A stretch of DNA of 64,000 bases, from positions 48,421,001 through 48,485,000 of the forward strand of contig NC_060214.1 in the NCBI RefSeq assembly GCF_021130785.1, written 5' to 3'. Every line of letters starts with the position of its first letter. Position 1 is the first letter of the stretch. Below the pieces are notes generated by a model, which worked only from the letters and a program-made list of their open reading frames with translations, was not told the DNA's origin and did not search any database. Of this stretch, positions 16,344 to 29,089 are shown one piece after another. Made by a program: the position numbers and the translations under genes. Origin of the DNA: Homalodisca vitripennis. Its lineage: Eukaryota; Arthropoda; Insecta; Hemiptera; Cicadellidae.

Positions 16344-16846
16344 AAGAGTATAATGCCAACTGTTACAAGTGTTCTAATAGAGGAGAAATTATTGATAAAA
16401 GATTAGTTTGTAGAGATTGTAATTTAATTTTGTACGAAAGACCTAAACCTAAGAAATTTCGAAATAAACTAACACATTTGAATAATCTGCTTATGAAATT
16501 ACAATACGGAGACAAGAAGCAAACAAAATTTGTTACAGAATTTAGAAAACAGAATAAAAATTTTTACTTATCTCTTGGAACCATTGACAAAATTATTTTC
16601 CTTTTCAAAGAATACATTAGGTTTGTAGGTATCGATACACACGTTTATTATGAAAAGATATTACCTGTATTTTTTCATTATCTGGATGTTGAATTTGTCT
16701 ACGATTTTAAACCTGAAATCTTTGATGATTTTATAGTACATTTGGAGAAATTAAACGAAGAACCTCGTGAAAAGAATGCGGTTTTACTCACATTCTCCCC
16801 GACTTCTCGAGTGATTGTTAGCAAATTTCATTATTTCCGTTTATAG
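16340..16846 (+). CDS. zinc-ribbon protein, possible VLTF3-like late transcription factor
   Basis: A 168-residue protein. An N-terminal TFIIB-like ribbon has C8, C11, C24 and C27 (CYKC-x12-CRDC). Then come F40-RNKLTHLNNLLMKLQ, a helix-rich middle, DTHVYYEKILPVFF near 99-112, acidic FKPEIFDDF near 123-131 and a C-terminal hydrophobic segment. The order ribbon, then aromatic-x-x-x-x-H-x-x-x-L-x-x-x-Q, then YYE, then a terminal FxSYSYV-like patch recalls poxvirus and giant-virus VLTF3 proteins, which activate late genes. Similarity is remote and judged by eye, so the assignment is tentative; a generic TFIIB-ribbon DNA-binding protein is the alternative. Start context is CTTTTTGTTTAAATGG. The gene ends 13 bp before the right TIR. 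Confidence 0.6.
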   Translation: MEEYNANCYKCSNRGEIIDKRLVCRDCNLILYERPKPKKFRNKLTHLNNLLMKLQYGDKKQTKFVTEFRKQNKNFYLSLGTIDKIIFLFKEYIRFVGIDTHVYYEKILPVFFHYLDVEFVYDFKPEIFDDFIVHLEKLNEEPREKNAVLLTFSPTSRVIVSKFHYFRL

Positions 16847-16859
16847 ATTTTTTATTAAG

Positions 16860-17117
16860 ATTTCTGGATTTTTTCATTAAAACAGCTTAAGAAATTAGAA
16901 GCCTACAATGAACAGTAAAACAGCTATAGATTCGGTTATTTAACATTCGTGGTTTCGTGTTAGATTTCTTAGATTTGTTTATGGTTCAATGGACAGTATT
17001 TTACATTCGTGGTTTCCTGTTAGATTTCTTAGATTTGTTTATGGTTCAATGGACAGTATTTTACATTGATTTTCTGACTGTCCCAAAAGTGCGCCAGAAT
17101 CGGCATATTCATATCTA

Positions 17118-17119
<2 letters not shown>
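16860..17119. repeat. right terminal inverted repeat of the Polinton
   Basis: 260 bp, the reverse complement of 2033-2218 plus extra sequence. The outer 60-70 bp and the inner 75 bp match the left TIR closely, with one substitution visible in the outer part (GACTGTCCC against GTCTGTCCC). It is longer than the left copy because of a 60-bp duplication. Confidence 0.9.
16943..17062 (+). repeat. 60-bp tandem duplication in the right TIR
   Basis: Two 60-bp units (16943-17002 and 17003-17062) differ by one or two bases (TTTCGTGTT against TTTCCTGTT). The left TIR has only a single, diverged equivalent. Confidence 0.93.

Positions 17120-17150
<31 letters not shown>
17120..17150. repeat. (TA)n microsatellite, right side of Polinton insertion
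   Basis: About 15 TA units directly after the right end of the element. With the left tract it marks the insertion target. The 6-bp flank TATATA is the same on both sides. Confidence 0.9.
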
Positions 17151-17153
<3 letters not shown>

Positions 17154-17989
17154 ACATGGTCTTACTAACCTCATTCTTACTAAAAAAATGTCAAAATGGA
17201 GATGTTGTGTTTTCAAGAAGATAAATGTAACTTCACGAATAGTTTAATAATGATACAACATTGATTGTGAAGAAAATTTTAGAGGATGATATAGGCCTAC
17301 ACAGTTCCTAAAATGTAACATTAAATAAATTATGTGTATCTTTAAGACATTATCTTTATGGAACTTGTTTTGCCATAGCCGTTCAGATAATATGATAAAT
17401 ACGTTGCCATGTGCTTTGCAGAATATGGGAACCATATTGAAATATGCTTTAATATAGTATTGTTAATGTGTTGCAATGTGCTTTAAGGTAATTTAGCGCC
17501 TTTTTGCCATAGACTTCTGAGCTACAAAATTATTATAATCCACTAATGAAATAAAAGTTCTGTTCATAAGTTAACAAACCAAATGTTCTCATGATAATGT
17601 CATTTTGTTTATTATTAAAGACACCCTTCGCTAACATTGGTATGAATGAATTCTAATTTCAAATATTTACATTTCTTTTGGCTGGACCAACTAATAAATA
17701 CAAATTGTCATTTAAGTAAAAACTTAGTACTATTTACATAGGGATCTGCCATACTAATTTCATTTATACTACTAATGTTTATGTGCACAAACAAATTTTA
17801 ACGAAATATATCAGTTAAAAAGTTGTATCAGGCACGACAAAAGCGAATAATTTATCTACTCTCATACTCTTATTTAGTTGAACTAATCATTGTCTTTAGC
17901 ATAGCAATAGGTTTATGGATTTTAAATTAAGTCATATTAAATAACTGTTATTAAATAGTCTTCCTATTTGCATTTAAATGGAATTTAAA

Positions 17990-18311
17990 TATACAGGGTT
18001 TAAAAAAGTCCCAGACGGGCTTCATAATTCCCGAAACATTAGAGCTACGGCTATAAAACTTGATGGTTCATTACTGCACCTATAAATCTACTTTGTGAAG
18101 TAACCTTTAATTTCATGCCCTACTCGTACTGTGCTCTAATTTTAGAATTCCTTCTAACTCCTTGCGGGAAATTCCGATGACATTTCAATAATTTTAGTTA
18201 CCTCAAAAGTTAGATTTATAGGTGCAGTAATGATATACCAAGATTTCGTGCTTTACCTGTAATCGTTCGTGAATTATGAAGCCCGTGCGGGACTCTTTTA
18301 CCATCTGTATA
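17990..18311. mobile_element. MITE with imperfect inverted halves
   Basis: A 322-bp palindromic element. The left end TATACAGGG followed by AAAAAGTCCC, then GGGCTTCATAATTC, is mirrored at the right by GAATTATGAAGCCC, GGGACTCTTTTA and CTGTATA. Inner segments also pair (ATTACTGCACCTATAAATCT with AGATTTATAGGTGCAGTAAT). It has no coding capacity. The ends would fit a TA target duplication. Confidence 0.75.
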
Positions 18312-19003
18312 TTGTCAAACGCAAAAGTGGTTGCATAATAACAAGGAGTGATAGCTTTGCTATGTGGTAAAAACATGCTCGGAGGGAAAGTGGGATATCC
18401 TCTATTGTATCTGTATTTCAGTTAAGTTATTTTAAGTTATTGAAACTTAAATATTGATAACGATACAAAGCACATAAACAAGACATATATTTAAATTGTC
18501 TACAATTATCTAAATCCTAATTTAAATATAGACGATCCGCACTTAGGAATTAGTTTTTGTCCCTCAATTGCTACATTACAGAAGCAACATTTAAAATTGG
18601 GACTATTTAAATAGTAATTCCAACATATATCTTACATACGAAAGTTTTTTTATATTAAGATGCCTGATATTTAATCAAACAAAATCAAGTCCACGGGTTT
18701 TGAGGAAATGTTGAATTTTGAATGTACATTACTCAGTTATAGGAATCAAGCATAGACATATTTTTACTCTAAAATACCACTCAAAAATACTGCTAAAGAA
18801 TTTTTAAGAACATTAAATGTTCTTACAAATTACAATACAAACTACAATAAACAAATTTTGTTTATTGTAGATAAAGACAGTCAATATTAAAAGAAATAAA
18901 TGCACCAGGCACTATTTTTAAATTTTTATGACGAAATCCCGTTAAGGCATAGCTTTCGATGTCACTGAAGAGGCACAGTGTACGGATAAGGTATATAAGT
19001 ATC

Positions 19004-19005
<2 letters not shown>

Positions 19006-19070
<65 letters not shown>
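19006..19070. repeat. (TA)n microsatellite with GTAT tail
   Basis: A pure TA run to about 19058, then GTATGTATGTAT. Confidence 0.9.
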
Positions 19071-22000
19071 TGGTATATAGGTATTATATCTAGACAAAAC
19101 CGATGAAATAGCAACAGGAAATGGGAACCGAAAGCATATATTGTATTGTATTAGATTTATAGATATTCATATCTTCGATAAACAAACATAGGAAATGGTC
19201 TATACACATAAATGTAGTTTTAGAGAATTAAACTAACAGTTTACATTACCTGTAACTCAGGACAGTTCATGTCTTTGTATGTTTATGTGTACGACTGCAT
19301 AAATTTCTCTATTCCTCATCACGAGTCTTTGTGATGTATTTATAAGAGATTCAGCAACAAATTAGGTCTATTGGAGAGTAATTAAATTTTGATTTTGGAT
19401 TGAAATAATATTTAAAATAATGTATAGATCTACATAAACATTAAAGTTATGTAGGTCTCAATAAATCTAAGGACAAAATTACTTCTTTTACTTTTAAATT
19501 TTACTAACTTTTATGGAATATCACGATTTATTAAGGCCACGTTCCCAGTGCAAAATAAAGTATATATTTAGGTTTATTTTAATAATACACAGTCTACACA
19601 AACCCTTCAAGGGGGCAATATAGTTAGTGCAATGCATAATGACATATTTTACTATAACTTCAAATAGAGAGAAAATGCAATGAAACTTTGAAGTTATGCT
19701 CAATCCAGGTCATAGTTTTATTGAATGAATTATTTTTTAAGATATAAAAATAATATTTTTCTTTTTATATAAAAAAGTGTTTAATTTATGAGAATAGGTA
19801 AGGTTTACTAAATAATTTTCTGAGCCTTTTGCTAAGTTAAGTGTATATTTATATTATTGTATTTGGATTCTCACTTTACAATGTAAGCTATTTTGTTTTT
19901 TATTTTATTTTCAAATATAATAAATTTTAAAAATAAAATCACTGTACTAATTTTAAAGTTTTCTTGATTATGAAAATGGCCACAAAATACTTATTTCATC
20001 AGTACAAGAACATAGTGCATAAATGTATAAAGCAAAGTGCAAAATACTACTGCGTAAAGGGCAGTGGGTAAATCATAGATAACACAGCTCGGTTGCCGGT
20101 TGCTTTGAAGTTTCAATCTGCACTGTACATCCTCGGACATGAACCTTCTCTGATGGACACTGCAATATTCAGTAGCTATCCCGGAGCAACTGTAATGGCG
20201 GTCATTTAATATTAATATTCAAAGTGGGGGAAGAATTTAGTTTTCTGTTGATTCACTTTAGAAAAAGACAAGGCTGACCACTACTTTCGTAGTATGTAAG
20301 AGGTTTACTCAACAGATATTTCAGTATTGTATCAAAATACTTACTCAAAAGGTCTTAATGAATCAATTTAATTTTCGGGAACCATTTATGAGTAAAAATA
20401 TTTTAGGTATTCGTCAAGCACAAAAGACAAACAAATAGACAGGCAGAAAGACATAAAATTTGCAGTTTCTCAAAATATACTATAGGCTTCGCTAATGCTG
20501 ACCCAATAAAGGCTGTATAATTCTAATTTATATTTGTCTTTTGTGCTTCAAATGATTTATGTTTATTGTATAATTTAAATATTAATATTTATGATGTGGT
20601 TTTTATGCTTAAGGAGTTTTTTAAAACTAGGCGAAGAGAATTTACACAGAATTCAACGTGTTGAAAGCACGGATACCAATCTCGAGATGCGATGAATTTG
20701 TCAAGTAAAAGTTGAATGTTTGCTAAACCACAATTCTTTCTCAAAGTTTGACAAATAACACTTGTTCCTTTAGTTACAGTAGGGATTTACCTCAAAATAT
20801 ATTACGGTGGAATGCGACCATTTTGTACCATTCAAGACTTGAATAGTAACTGAAATTTAAAAAAATAATTAAAAAAATAGCGTATAATTTTATGATCTAA
20901 TAACGATCCTGCTTTAAAATTTCAGTATTTTCTTGTACCTTACAGATTTTTATCTTAATTTTACAAAAATGGCACTCATATCTCTAAACATGTAAATATA
21001 GTAAATCAATGAATTTTATTTTATTTTGCAGAGAAATTAAATAACTGCATCAATGCACAAATGAACAGCTGGTTGGTGACACTCTCACCTAATAGAAACC
21101 AGCACCCCAAGCCTCTCTCAATATAGAAACTGCTTCTATATTATTACGTTTTTTTTATTAAATCAATAAATAAATTTTTGATACAAAAATGTATTCTGAT
21201 ATACGGAAGATAATTTCAGTTAGTTCTAAGGTCCGACACTAGGGCTTCACCTCGACCACTACGGTGCACGTAAGGTCCCCTTACTTGATATTCGTAAATT
21301 TTCAAGAAAAACAACCCACCAATACGGTACTTAACAAAGTGCCATGCCGAGTGACAGCGCTAGTATCGTGATCAACCCTTGATTCCTTTAACTCCGTCAG
21401 CAGTGCTGCACTAGAAAAGCGGACTATAGTCGCAATCATTAATTGCTGCCCCATCAACGGAAATATTAAGGGAGTCGTTTAGTTCACTTCACGGCAACTT
21501 GGGCGCGTTACAGTATCGCGCCTGCAGCACCACAGAAATTGTTTCAGCGCTCACATTTCTGAGTTTATAGCATTTCATGTGTTACCTCTTATGGAAGTAT
21601 TACAATCAATGGTTCTACTGAGTCCGTGAATTATGTTCTCAAGTGAATTTCAGTGTGATTTGTTCCACCATGTTTACCAACACTGTAGATTAACATTACC
21701 ACTCTTCTTTTTTCTTGTTTTCAGCACATTTATTCACGACTGATCTTAGCCTTTACAAAATATTTGCAATAATCCAGTAAAGTAGGTTTTGTTTTTAATA
21801 TTCAGCATAAGACTCCTTACTATTTTTGAAATAGTCCAGGGATACAACAATAATATTGAGCTTATCCTGTGACCATTGGACCAATCATCGGATTTAACGG
21901 CAGCCCTTTATTGGTAGACACATCACGTGGTCCCTTCTGTCTGTCTGCCGCTGTCGTGTGAAAACTCACGACTCGCTTTAAAAAAGGGGGTGCCTAAGTA

Positions 22001-25000
22001 GTATACCGTATAAAATGTTTTTAAAATTTGAATTTTTAATTTACTTCTTCTAAAATATATTCAAATTAACTAATCTAATTGAAAACAACGAGAAGAGTGT
22101 TAAGTTTATCAATGCTATGATTCTTTGGGAAAGGATATGCAGAATTTACAAAACTAAATCAGTGGATTCATCTTGTATAAGAAACAATAAATCGTACTAC
22201 TCCCACAACTCGAAATTATGATTTCATATTAGCTTGTTGATTTTTCTATGTCTAATACCAAGACCTGCGGCTATGGTACAGTGATTTGGATTCGTAGGTA
22301 AACCTGTCTCTGATAAATATTGATTGAGTGGTGGGGAAAATTGAAAAAGGCAGTATTTTCCTACTTCAGATCTTAGTCCCTGCACTTATGTGTTCATTCC
22401 TATTCAAATAATTCTAGACCATGGAATAAGACTAGCTTATAATTTTTGACTTGTAAACTAAACGAAATTAATATTTATACAAAGGTATATATAAGAGTTT
22501 TTCTCACGTTTATTTTGTAAATAGTAGTGTTTAATTTGAAAACTTAACTGTCTTAACGATTTCTTTCAGTATATATATACGCATAACAATAATTCACATC
22601 TGTTATATGTTTATAAAATTATTATTCTCATTTCCAATTCAATATTATTTATTTATCTTTTATCAATTATTACGTACTATAAGAATTTATATATTATTTT
22701 AAATCTTGGGAATGTTTAATATACATTATTTAGATTAAAGTAAGTTTAAAAGTAGAATAGGAGAATATGTTTAACATTAATAAAGTTATAACATGTTTAA
22801 AACACTTTCTGAACTTACCCTACGATATGTGTTTTAAGTTTTCATTTACTTTCCTTGAATATAATAAAGTCTTTGTGCAACTAAATATATGTATATTTAG
22901 ATAAAACTTGACTGCATCATTTATCTAAAGGTAAGTAATAAATAAATTTTACGTACGTAAATAGTTAAACAATTAAGCTATACAAACAAGATTGCAATGT
23001 AAACTAGTAAATTATACAAACAAGAGTGTAATGCTGACAAATAAACTTACACATATTACAGTGTAGCGGTTGTTCTGTGTCACTACCGTAGCTTGTCATC
23101 GATTACACTGTGCCACAACATACCGCTAGTCCCATTACAACATCAGAGTACAGCCTCTGTGCCATCAATCAGGATAATGTTGTCCATATTATCGATGGTC
23201 AGTTTATGGTAGAATCTCGAGAGCTATGACTACGTTAGGTAGGCCTCAGTTTAAAGTAATAAATTACACAATGACATCACACACTATCTATTCTTTCACC
23301 TGTTTTCGTAGAAAAAAAAACAATGTCATGGATTGAAAATATTCCTTGAGACACAATGTCAAAACTGATTTATGCCTACTCAAACACAGAGAAAATATTT
23401 GAGACATGTGAAGGACACTGTGTATGTGTTGATGTGAATTCGATGTTCCGTCTTGTTTTGAATAAATTACTTTGGGAAAAGAATTTTTGCTTCGACTTGT
23501 CCATTTATACCCACAACAGCTTGTGAACACCTTGAGCACAAAAATCATTAGAATCTGGAATAGGCATAACAGAACTTAGTTGCAAATCAAAACATACACA
23601 AGAATTACAAGAAATTATTAAAAATCCACGCTATTCTACATTTATAATAAGATCACCTTGAAACTAATTATGAAAATTAACTTCAAAAAATAGCTCAGTA
23701 ATTATAAAATCTGTGTAATTTTTTTTAGCCTGTGATAAAGAAACTACAATTATTACTTATTCAAGAGACGATCGCTGATTGGTTAAACTTGAGCGCGACT
23801 TCATTCGTTCACTTTTATGTTTGTAGTACTGGTCCTGACAGTCAATATAAAAATTGTTAAATGAAAATAGCTGCCTCAGCGAGGACTACAAATCTCAAGG
23901 TTTTTGATCCTGTCTCATCAGGAAAATGTATAAGATAACATCTGCAACATATAGGGTTAAAAATTAATAAACGTAAATAATTTGATAAAATGTAATTTGA
24001 AGATAGCAATAACAAGATAATAAGGAAACTGAAAAGAAAGGCCTCTTTCCTACCTAATTTCGCAGGAAATTATAACACTAACCTTCGTTTGATAATATAA
24101 ATTATGGTGCTTTGTTTGGTATAGTAATATTTAAAATCCTGAATAGTTTTTAAGTATTTCTATTTTACCTCAACATTAATAAATAAAACATGATTTTAAC
24201 GGAAACAGTTAGAGTTACATTGTCCTTTCTTACACTTAACCAGCATAATAATAATAAAATTATTCTCTACACTAAAATAAAACCCTACTAAGGATTTAAA
24301 TTAAAAACTAATTGGGACTTAATATTTGTATGGTATTATGTTTGAGAGGAAAATAAAGCCATAGATATATTGTTTATATTCGGAAAATGTTTTAATCAGG
24401 AAGCCCTTGTTACAGCCCAATAAGATGTGGAATGTAACAGAATAAAGTTGTTGTAATGATATATATATCAATATATTATATAAAAAAGAATTAGCCCACA
24501 ACTTTAGCAATAGTTGGCAAAAATAATAAAATCGCACTGTCTGGTCTAATATCTCGGATGTTTAAATGACTATAATATTACACAGCTGAACTTTACAATA
24601 TTTCGGATTCAAAATGCTTTGTTTACTTTCCCAACCTGATAGGCGTAAATAGTGCTTCAATGTTAAGTATATATTCAGCGTTAAGTATATATGTCCAATC
24701 TATTTTGAATGAGACTGGTTAGCCTGAATTTGATCTGAAATTTCACAATTTTACACAAAGTTCACAGGACACTTCGTTAAAATAGAGCACAGGTGTGACA
24801 CTAAACTGACTCTTATTATTATAATTACTCACAGTCGCATGCACACAGAAAGTACACTCAGTAAAGTAACTCTACTGCACTGATCTGGTGATTGGTTTTG
24901 ATTTATCTTAGGTGATAACGGTATTTGGGATGTATCATGTTACCGTGACCGGTTCTCCTGAGTAATGGTGTTGCCAATTACTGCAGGCAGGAGTTGAAGG

Positions 25001-26809
25001 TATATAATTTTTATCGAATAAAGGTAATGTAATCCTGGTTTTAGATGAAAGGATGTGCAATGTAATAGCCTCATTTTGGGTTTTGCTTCGATTCTCGGTA
25101 AAAAAAATTTGCCAATAATTTGATGTTGGAAAATACATTTTCCAAATAGTTAATGAAGTTAGGTTACCATGGTTTTGAGAATTCCTTAAAATGTTTGAAA
25201 ATGTAGAATATTGGAGGAATAAATAAAAATTATTAAAGCAACATTTATTGTAATAATTGTATTGTGTTTAGAGTCACTGTTCTCTTCTTTCTAGAATAGG
25301 TATAAATATTTTGTAAACACGAGAATACTGTTTCTTTTATAAAATGAGACTTACTGGAGGACTAAGAAGAGTTCAGAGTAGTCAATATAATGCTAAGCAA
25401 ATTAAATCTATTGAAACATTTCAGGGACATTTCCTCAACTCGCTGGAATGAAATTCCGTTGCAATGTTTTTATCTAACTGCTCTTCTGATAATAACAGTC
25501 GTGTTATTGTCATAATATTCCATATGATTTACCTTAACTGACTTATTTAACTTAAGAAATTCTAATAACATTTAATTTTAAAATCATTATTGTACTGAAA
25601 TCAGTGTACAGTGTTCCTGTTCCCTAAAACAAAAACATATTCTGCATAAAAAGTAAAGTTAGAAAAAAGTAAGGAAGTCTACATTAAGGTAAATATACAA
25701 AATGTCCGAAAGAACTAGATTTCAACTTACGATTTTCTTTGTATATTAAACAATCAAACAGTGGCATGGAATACGGCCCTCTTTGCTGAAAACTTTACCT
25801 TCATTCTGTATTTATTTAATATTTCTCACAATAATATTAACATTAAAACAGTTTTAATATTGCATCATAATATGATCCGAATGCCTAAATTAGATTACGT
25901 AACTCGATAAGTATAATATTTAGATTATTTCAAAATGGCAGACGCTTTAAAATCTTCTGAAAACTTATGTTACTAAAAAAGTTTAGTAGGAAAACAAAGT
26001 AGCACAATTATAGTTGGATAAGAGATTAATATGATAAATAACTCAGTAAATCCAGTTTTATTGTCCAAATAAATCTAAATCCTATTTTATTCTTTTTAAT
26101 ATCATAGCAGTAAGGTATCAATAGTTTTCTCGCTATTATAACTAAGCACGAAATTTGGCATACATGTTAAAACAGCCATTTAAAAATAATATATTAACAA
26201 TAATTTATTTACTTACATCCAGCATTTTAGGTTCTTTATGTGAAATTAGAACCCTATTATAAAAAACATTTTGGATTCATTTTTGTAAAGGAAAACAAAC
26301 ATACAGGGTGTTTTAGAACAATTATGTCTAGCGGATATAATTTGGGCGGAATCTTCACTAAAATGACCCTACAGACTTTTCAAATATTTATACAAACAAT
26401 TTTTTCAAACATACAGAATGTTCAGAGGGTGTCTGTTTGAGTCTCAAAACTTTCAAATGCATACACATGTCGTGTTGTACATCAATTTTAAGATCAATGA
26501 ATCCGAAACATTCTAGCGGAGAAAATTTAATTATATGTATTCGCCTACAGGGATAAAATATATAGCAAGCAGTGATATTGAGTTTTTCATTACCACTCCT
26601 ATAATAATGAACCTCTTAAAAATATAATTATTTAGATACTTCAAGAGGCAAGCTTTCAAATGGCACTAAGCATAGCTTATTAAAACATATCTACAAAATT
26701 AAAATGTAATTGTTTGAAAAAAAAAATCCTATAACCAATAACGTTAAGCTGGTAATTCTGTTTATGCTGGCGAATAAACAAACAAATTATAACTATCTAT
26801 TATTATAAT

Positions 26810-28986
26810 GATCTACTATGTTATTAGTATTTGTATAAGTATTAGTCATTTACAGCTCATATTTGACTATGGATATAATCTTTAATTCTTAATAATGTTG
26901 CACCATCCGAGTGCTATTTTAGATTCCATACAGAACACGCTCTCTCTCACTCTCTCTCTCTCGTCTTCTTCTAGAATTTGAGAAGTAAGCTATTTGAATA
27001 CTGAGCTTTTACTATCTTATTACTATTAGGTGATTCATATGACTCATATGAGTCTCCAAAACATATTGCGGTTATCATAATTAAAACAGAAATAAAAAAA
27101 AAACAATAAACTAGGACATACAAGGCTAAATAACTGTGGATAAGCGTGACAAAATTGTTATTGTTAAAGATATAAAACTTACTATTATGAACAGGTTGAG
27201 CCTAAAAAACGTTTGCTATACCTATGCAGATTTATCTTCTCACCAAGGTCTAATACATTTGCAATAAAGGAAGTCAACATAATTCCAATGAACATTTCAT
27301 AATTCCCCGTTTATGGTGAGGGGGGTTTTCTATGAGAGAAAATTCGATCATACGAAAATCCTTTTGTGTCTTATTGTTGGTTATGTAAATTTTTATTGAT
27401 CTTCGAATTCATTTTTTTATTATTTGTTTTAGAATGTAATATCCTATTAGTGTAGTAATTTATGATCAAAGTTACAACAGTTTTAATTAAAACTAAATTA
27501 TTTTTTCTCATGAAGGCCAAGAACAAAATGCATCCTTAACCATGTTTACTAAGCATATTCTTAAAAACCTCTTCACGATTTAACCAGAACGTTAGCATTG
27601 TAGCAAAACGTGCGATATATTCTTAGTTAATGTGCAAAGGCTGAGTCGCTATTTAATCTGTCGATTATTCTGTCAGACACACAGACATTAATATTTGAAA
27701 ACCATCATAGATGCATTGCATACTAATTGTTATTTATTAATACAAATAAATTTTTTATTGTTATTATTAAGGCGTTAACAGGAATGTTTAAACTGCTCAA
27801 CATAATTTATAAGTTGTATAAGTGATAAAATAATGTTTTTCACACAGTTTAGAGAATGATTATGTTTACTGGAGCAAGGATTATACCTCCCAGTGTAATG
27901 CTCCACTTTACATTATAGACAGGCTACATTGTGGTAATTGTGACAGTAGTGGGGTAGGAGGGTGGTGATAGGCGAGGGTGGCATTCAGCCCCTGCAGGCG
28001 CAATGAAAGACTTCATCATCGTGTTTTAATAATACATAACCTCTGCCTGCCTTTCTTATTAACCTGGCAATTTTCAAAGCAATTAAAGTTAAAAGTCATT
28101 TTTGTTTCCGATAATATTTATAAAATAAAATAATAAATATTAGTAAAAAGTCACAGTAGTGTATCTATATAACTATACGCATATAAACAATCGATGTAAG
28201 AACTTCGATATACTGTCTTCTGATAGGTGGCATAGCAGAAGTCATGATAAATATAATTAAATAAATAGCTTTAAGTGACAATAACAGTTTACTCTAAATT
28301 ATATATTATTATATATGAAACTGAACTAATCTTTGTTTAAAGTGTGTTATTTATGATGGATAAAACAAAGGAATGGTGATATATCAAGTATTTACTATCG
28401 TTCTAAGTTAAAAAATACATACAATCATGTTTCGGGGTATGAAATCTAAATTTTTTGTTAAGTTTAACCACAATTTTGTTATATTGTATCTTAGGGTTTT
28501 ATGCCATCTGAAGAGGAGGGTAATTCATATCTTCAAAACTTAGTGTTCTACTTTTATGACCAATGACGAAAATTGTCTCCATCTCTGCGTGTTTTTTAGG
28601 CTCAACCTGTTCACAATAATAAGTTTTATATCTTCAACAATGAAAATATTGTCACGCTTATCCGCAGTTATTCAGCCTTGTATGACTTACTTTATTGTAT
28701 TTTTTTATTTTCTGTCTTAACTAATTGTGATAACTGCAATATGATTTTCAGACACAAGTCATATGAATTCGCGAAATATCAATAAGATATTAAAAGCTGA
28801 GTAATCAAATAGCTTAAAACTCAAACTCATGAAGAGGAAGAGAGAAAGAGAGAGAGCGTGTTCTGTATGGAATCTAAAATAGCACTCGGATGGTGCAACA
28901 TTATTAAGAATTAAAGGTTCTATCCATAGTCAAATATGAGCAGTAAATTACTAATACTGTTGCAAATACTAATAACATAGTAGATC
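26810..28986. mobile_element. 2.2-kb element with about 400-bp inverted arms
   Basis: The left arm 26810-27210 (GATCTACTATGTTATTAG...) and right arm 28591-28986 (...CTAATAACATAGTAGATC) are reverse complements at moderate divergence along their length. They include a mirrored CT/AG-rich tract (26939-26972 and about 28831-28860) and GGTTGAGCCTAAAAAAC / GTTTTTTAGGCTCAACC at the inner ends. The 1.38-kb middle has no open frame worth naming. I see no clear target duplication. It is most likely a non-autonomous foldback or long-TIR DNA transposon. Confidence 0.75.
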
Positions 28987-29089
28987 CCTGCACTTGTAAT
29001 AATACTTTAAACAACATAAAACGGTGGGATCCAACGTCACTGATGTTGAAGAGGAGTCAAAGTTTAGCCATAACACTGCTGGATAAGTC

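Larger units (their letters stand above)
2033..17119. mobile_element. Polinton/Maverick (adintovirus-like) element, 15 genes, apparently intact
   Basis: The element is bounded by inverted repeats beginning AGTAGATATG on the left and ending with its complement on the right, the AG...CT ends usual for Polintons. TATATA flanks both ends and would fit the usual 6-bp duplication, but the surrounding (TA)n makes this uninformative alone. It contains the hallmark set: family B DNA polymerase, RVE integrase, packaging ATPase, adenain-like protease, and major and minor capsid proteins. All 15 frames are open. Genes are packed with gaps of 0-130 bp, except for a BRO remnant and a 390-bp tandem repeat. 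Presence of capsid genes implies a virus-like life cycle. Intact frames suggest recent activity, though expression cannot be judged here. Confidence 0.95.
17151..26809. other. 9.7 kb without supported genes
   Basis: AT-rich sequence with many stops in all frames. It holds one MITE and one TA microsatellite (listed). Slightly GC-richer patches near 20090-20200, 21210-21560, 21880-21990 and 23050-23240 have no reading frame I can assign. The phrase ATACAGGGTGT at about 26300 suggests another decayed transposon end. Confidence 0.6.
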
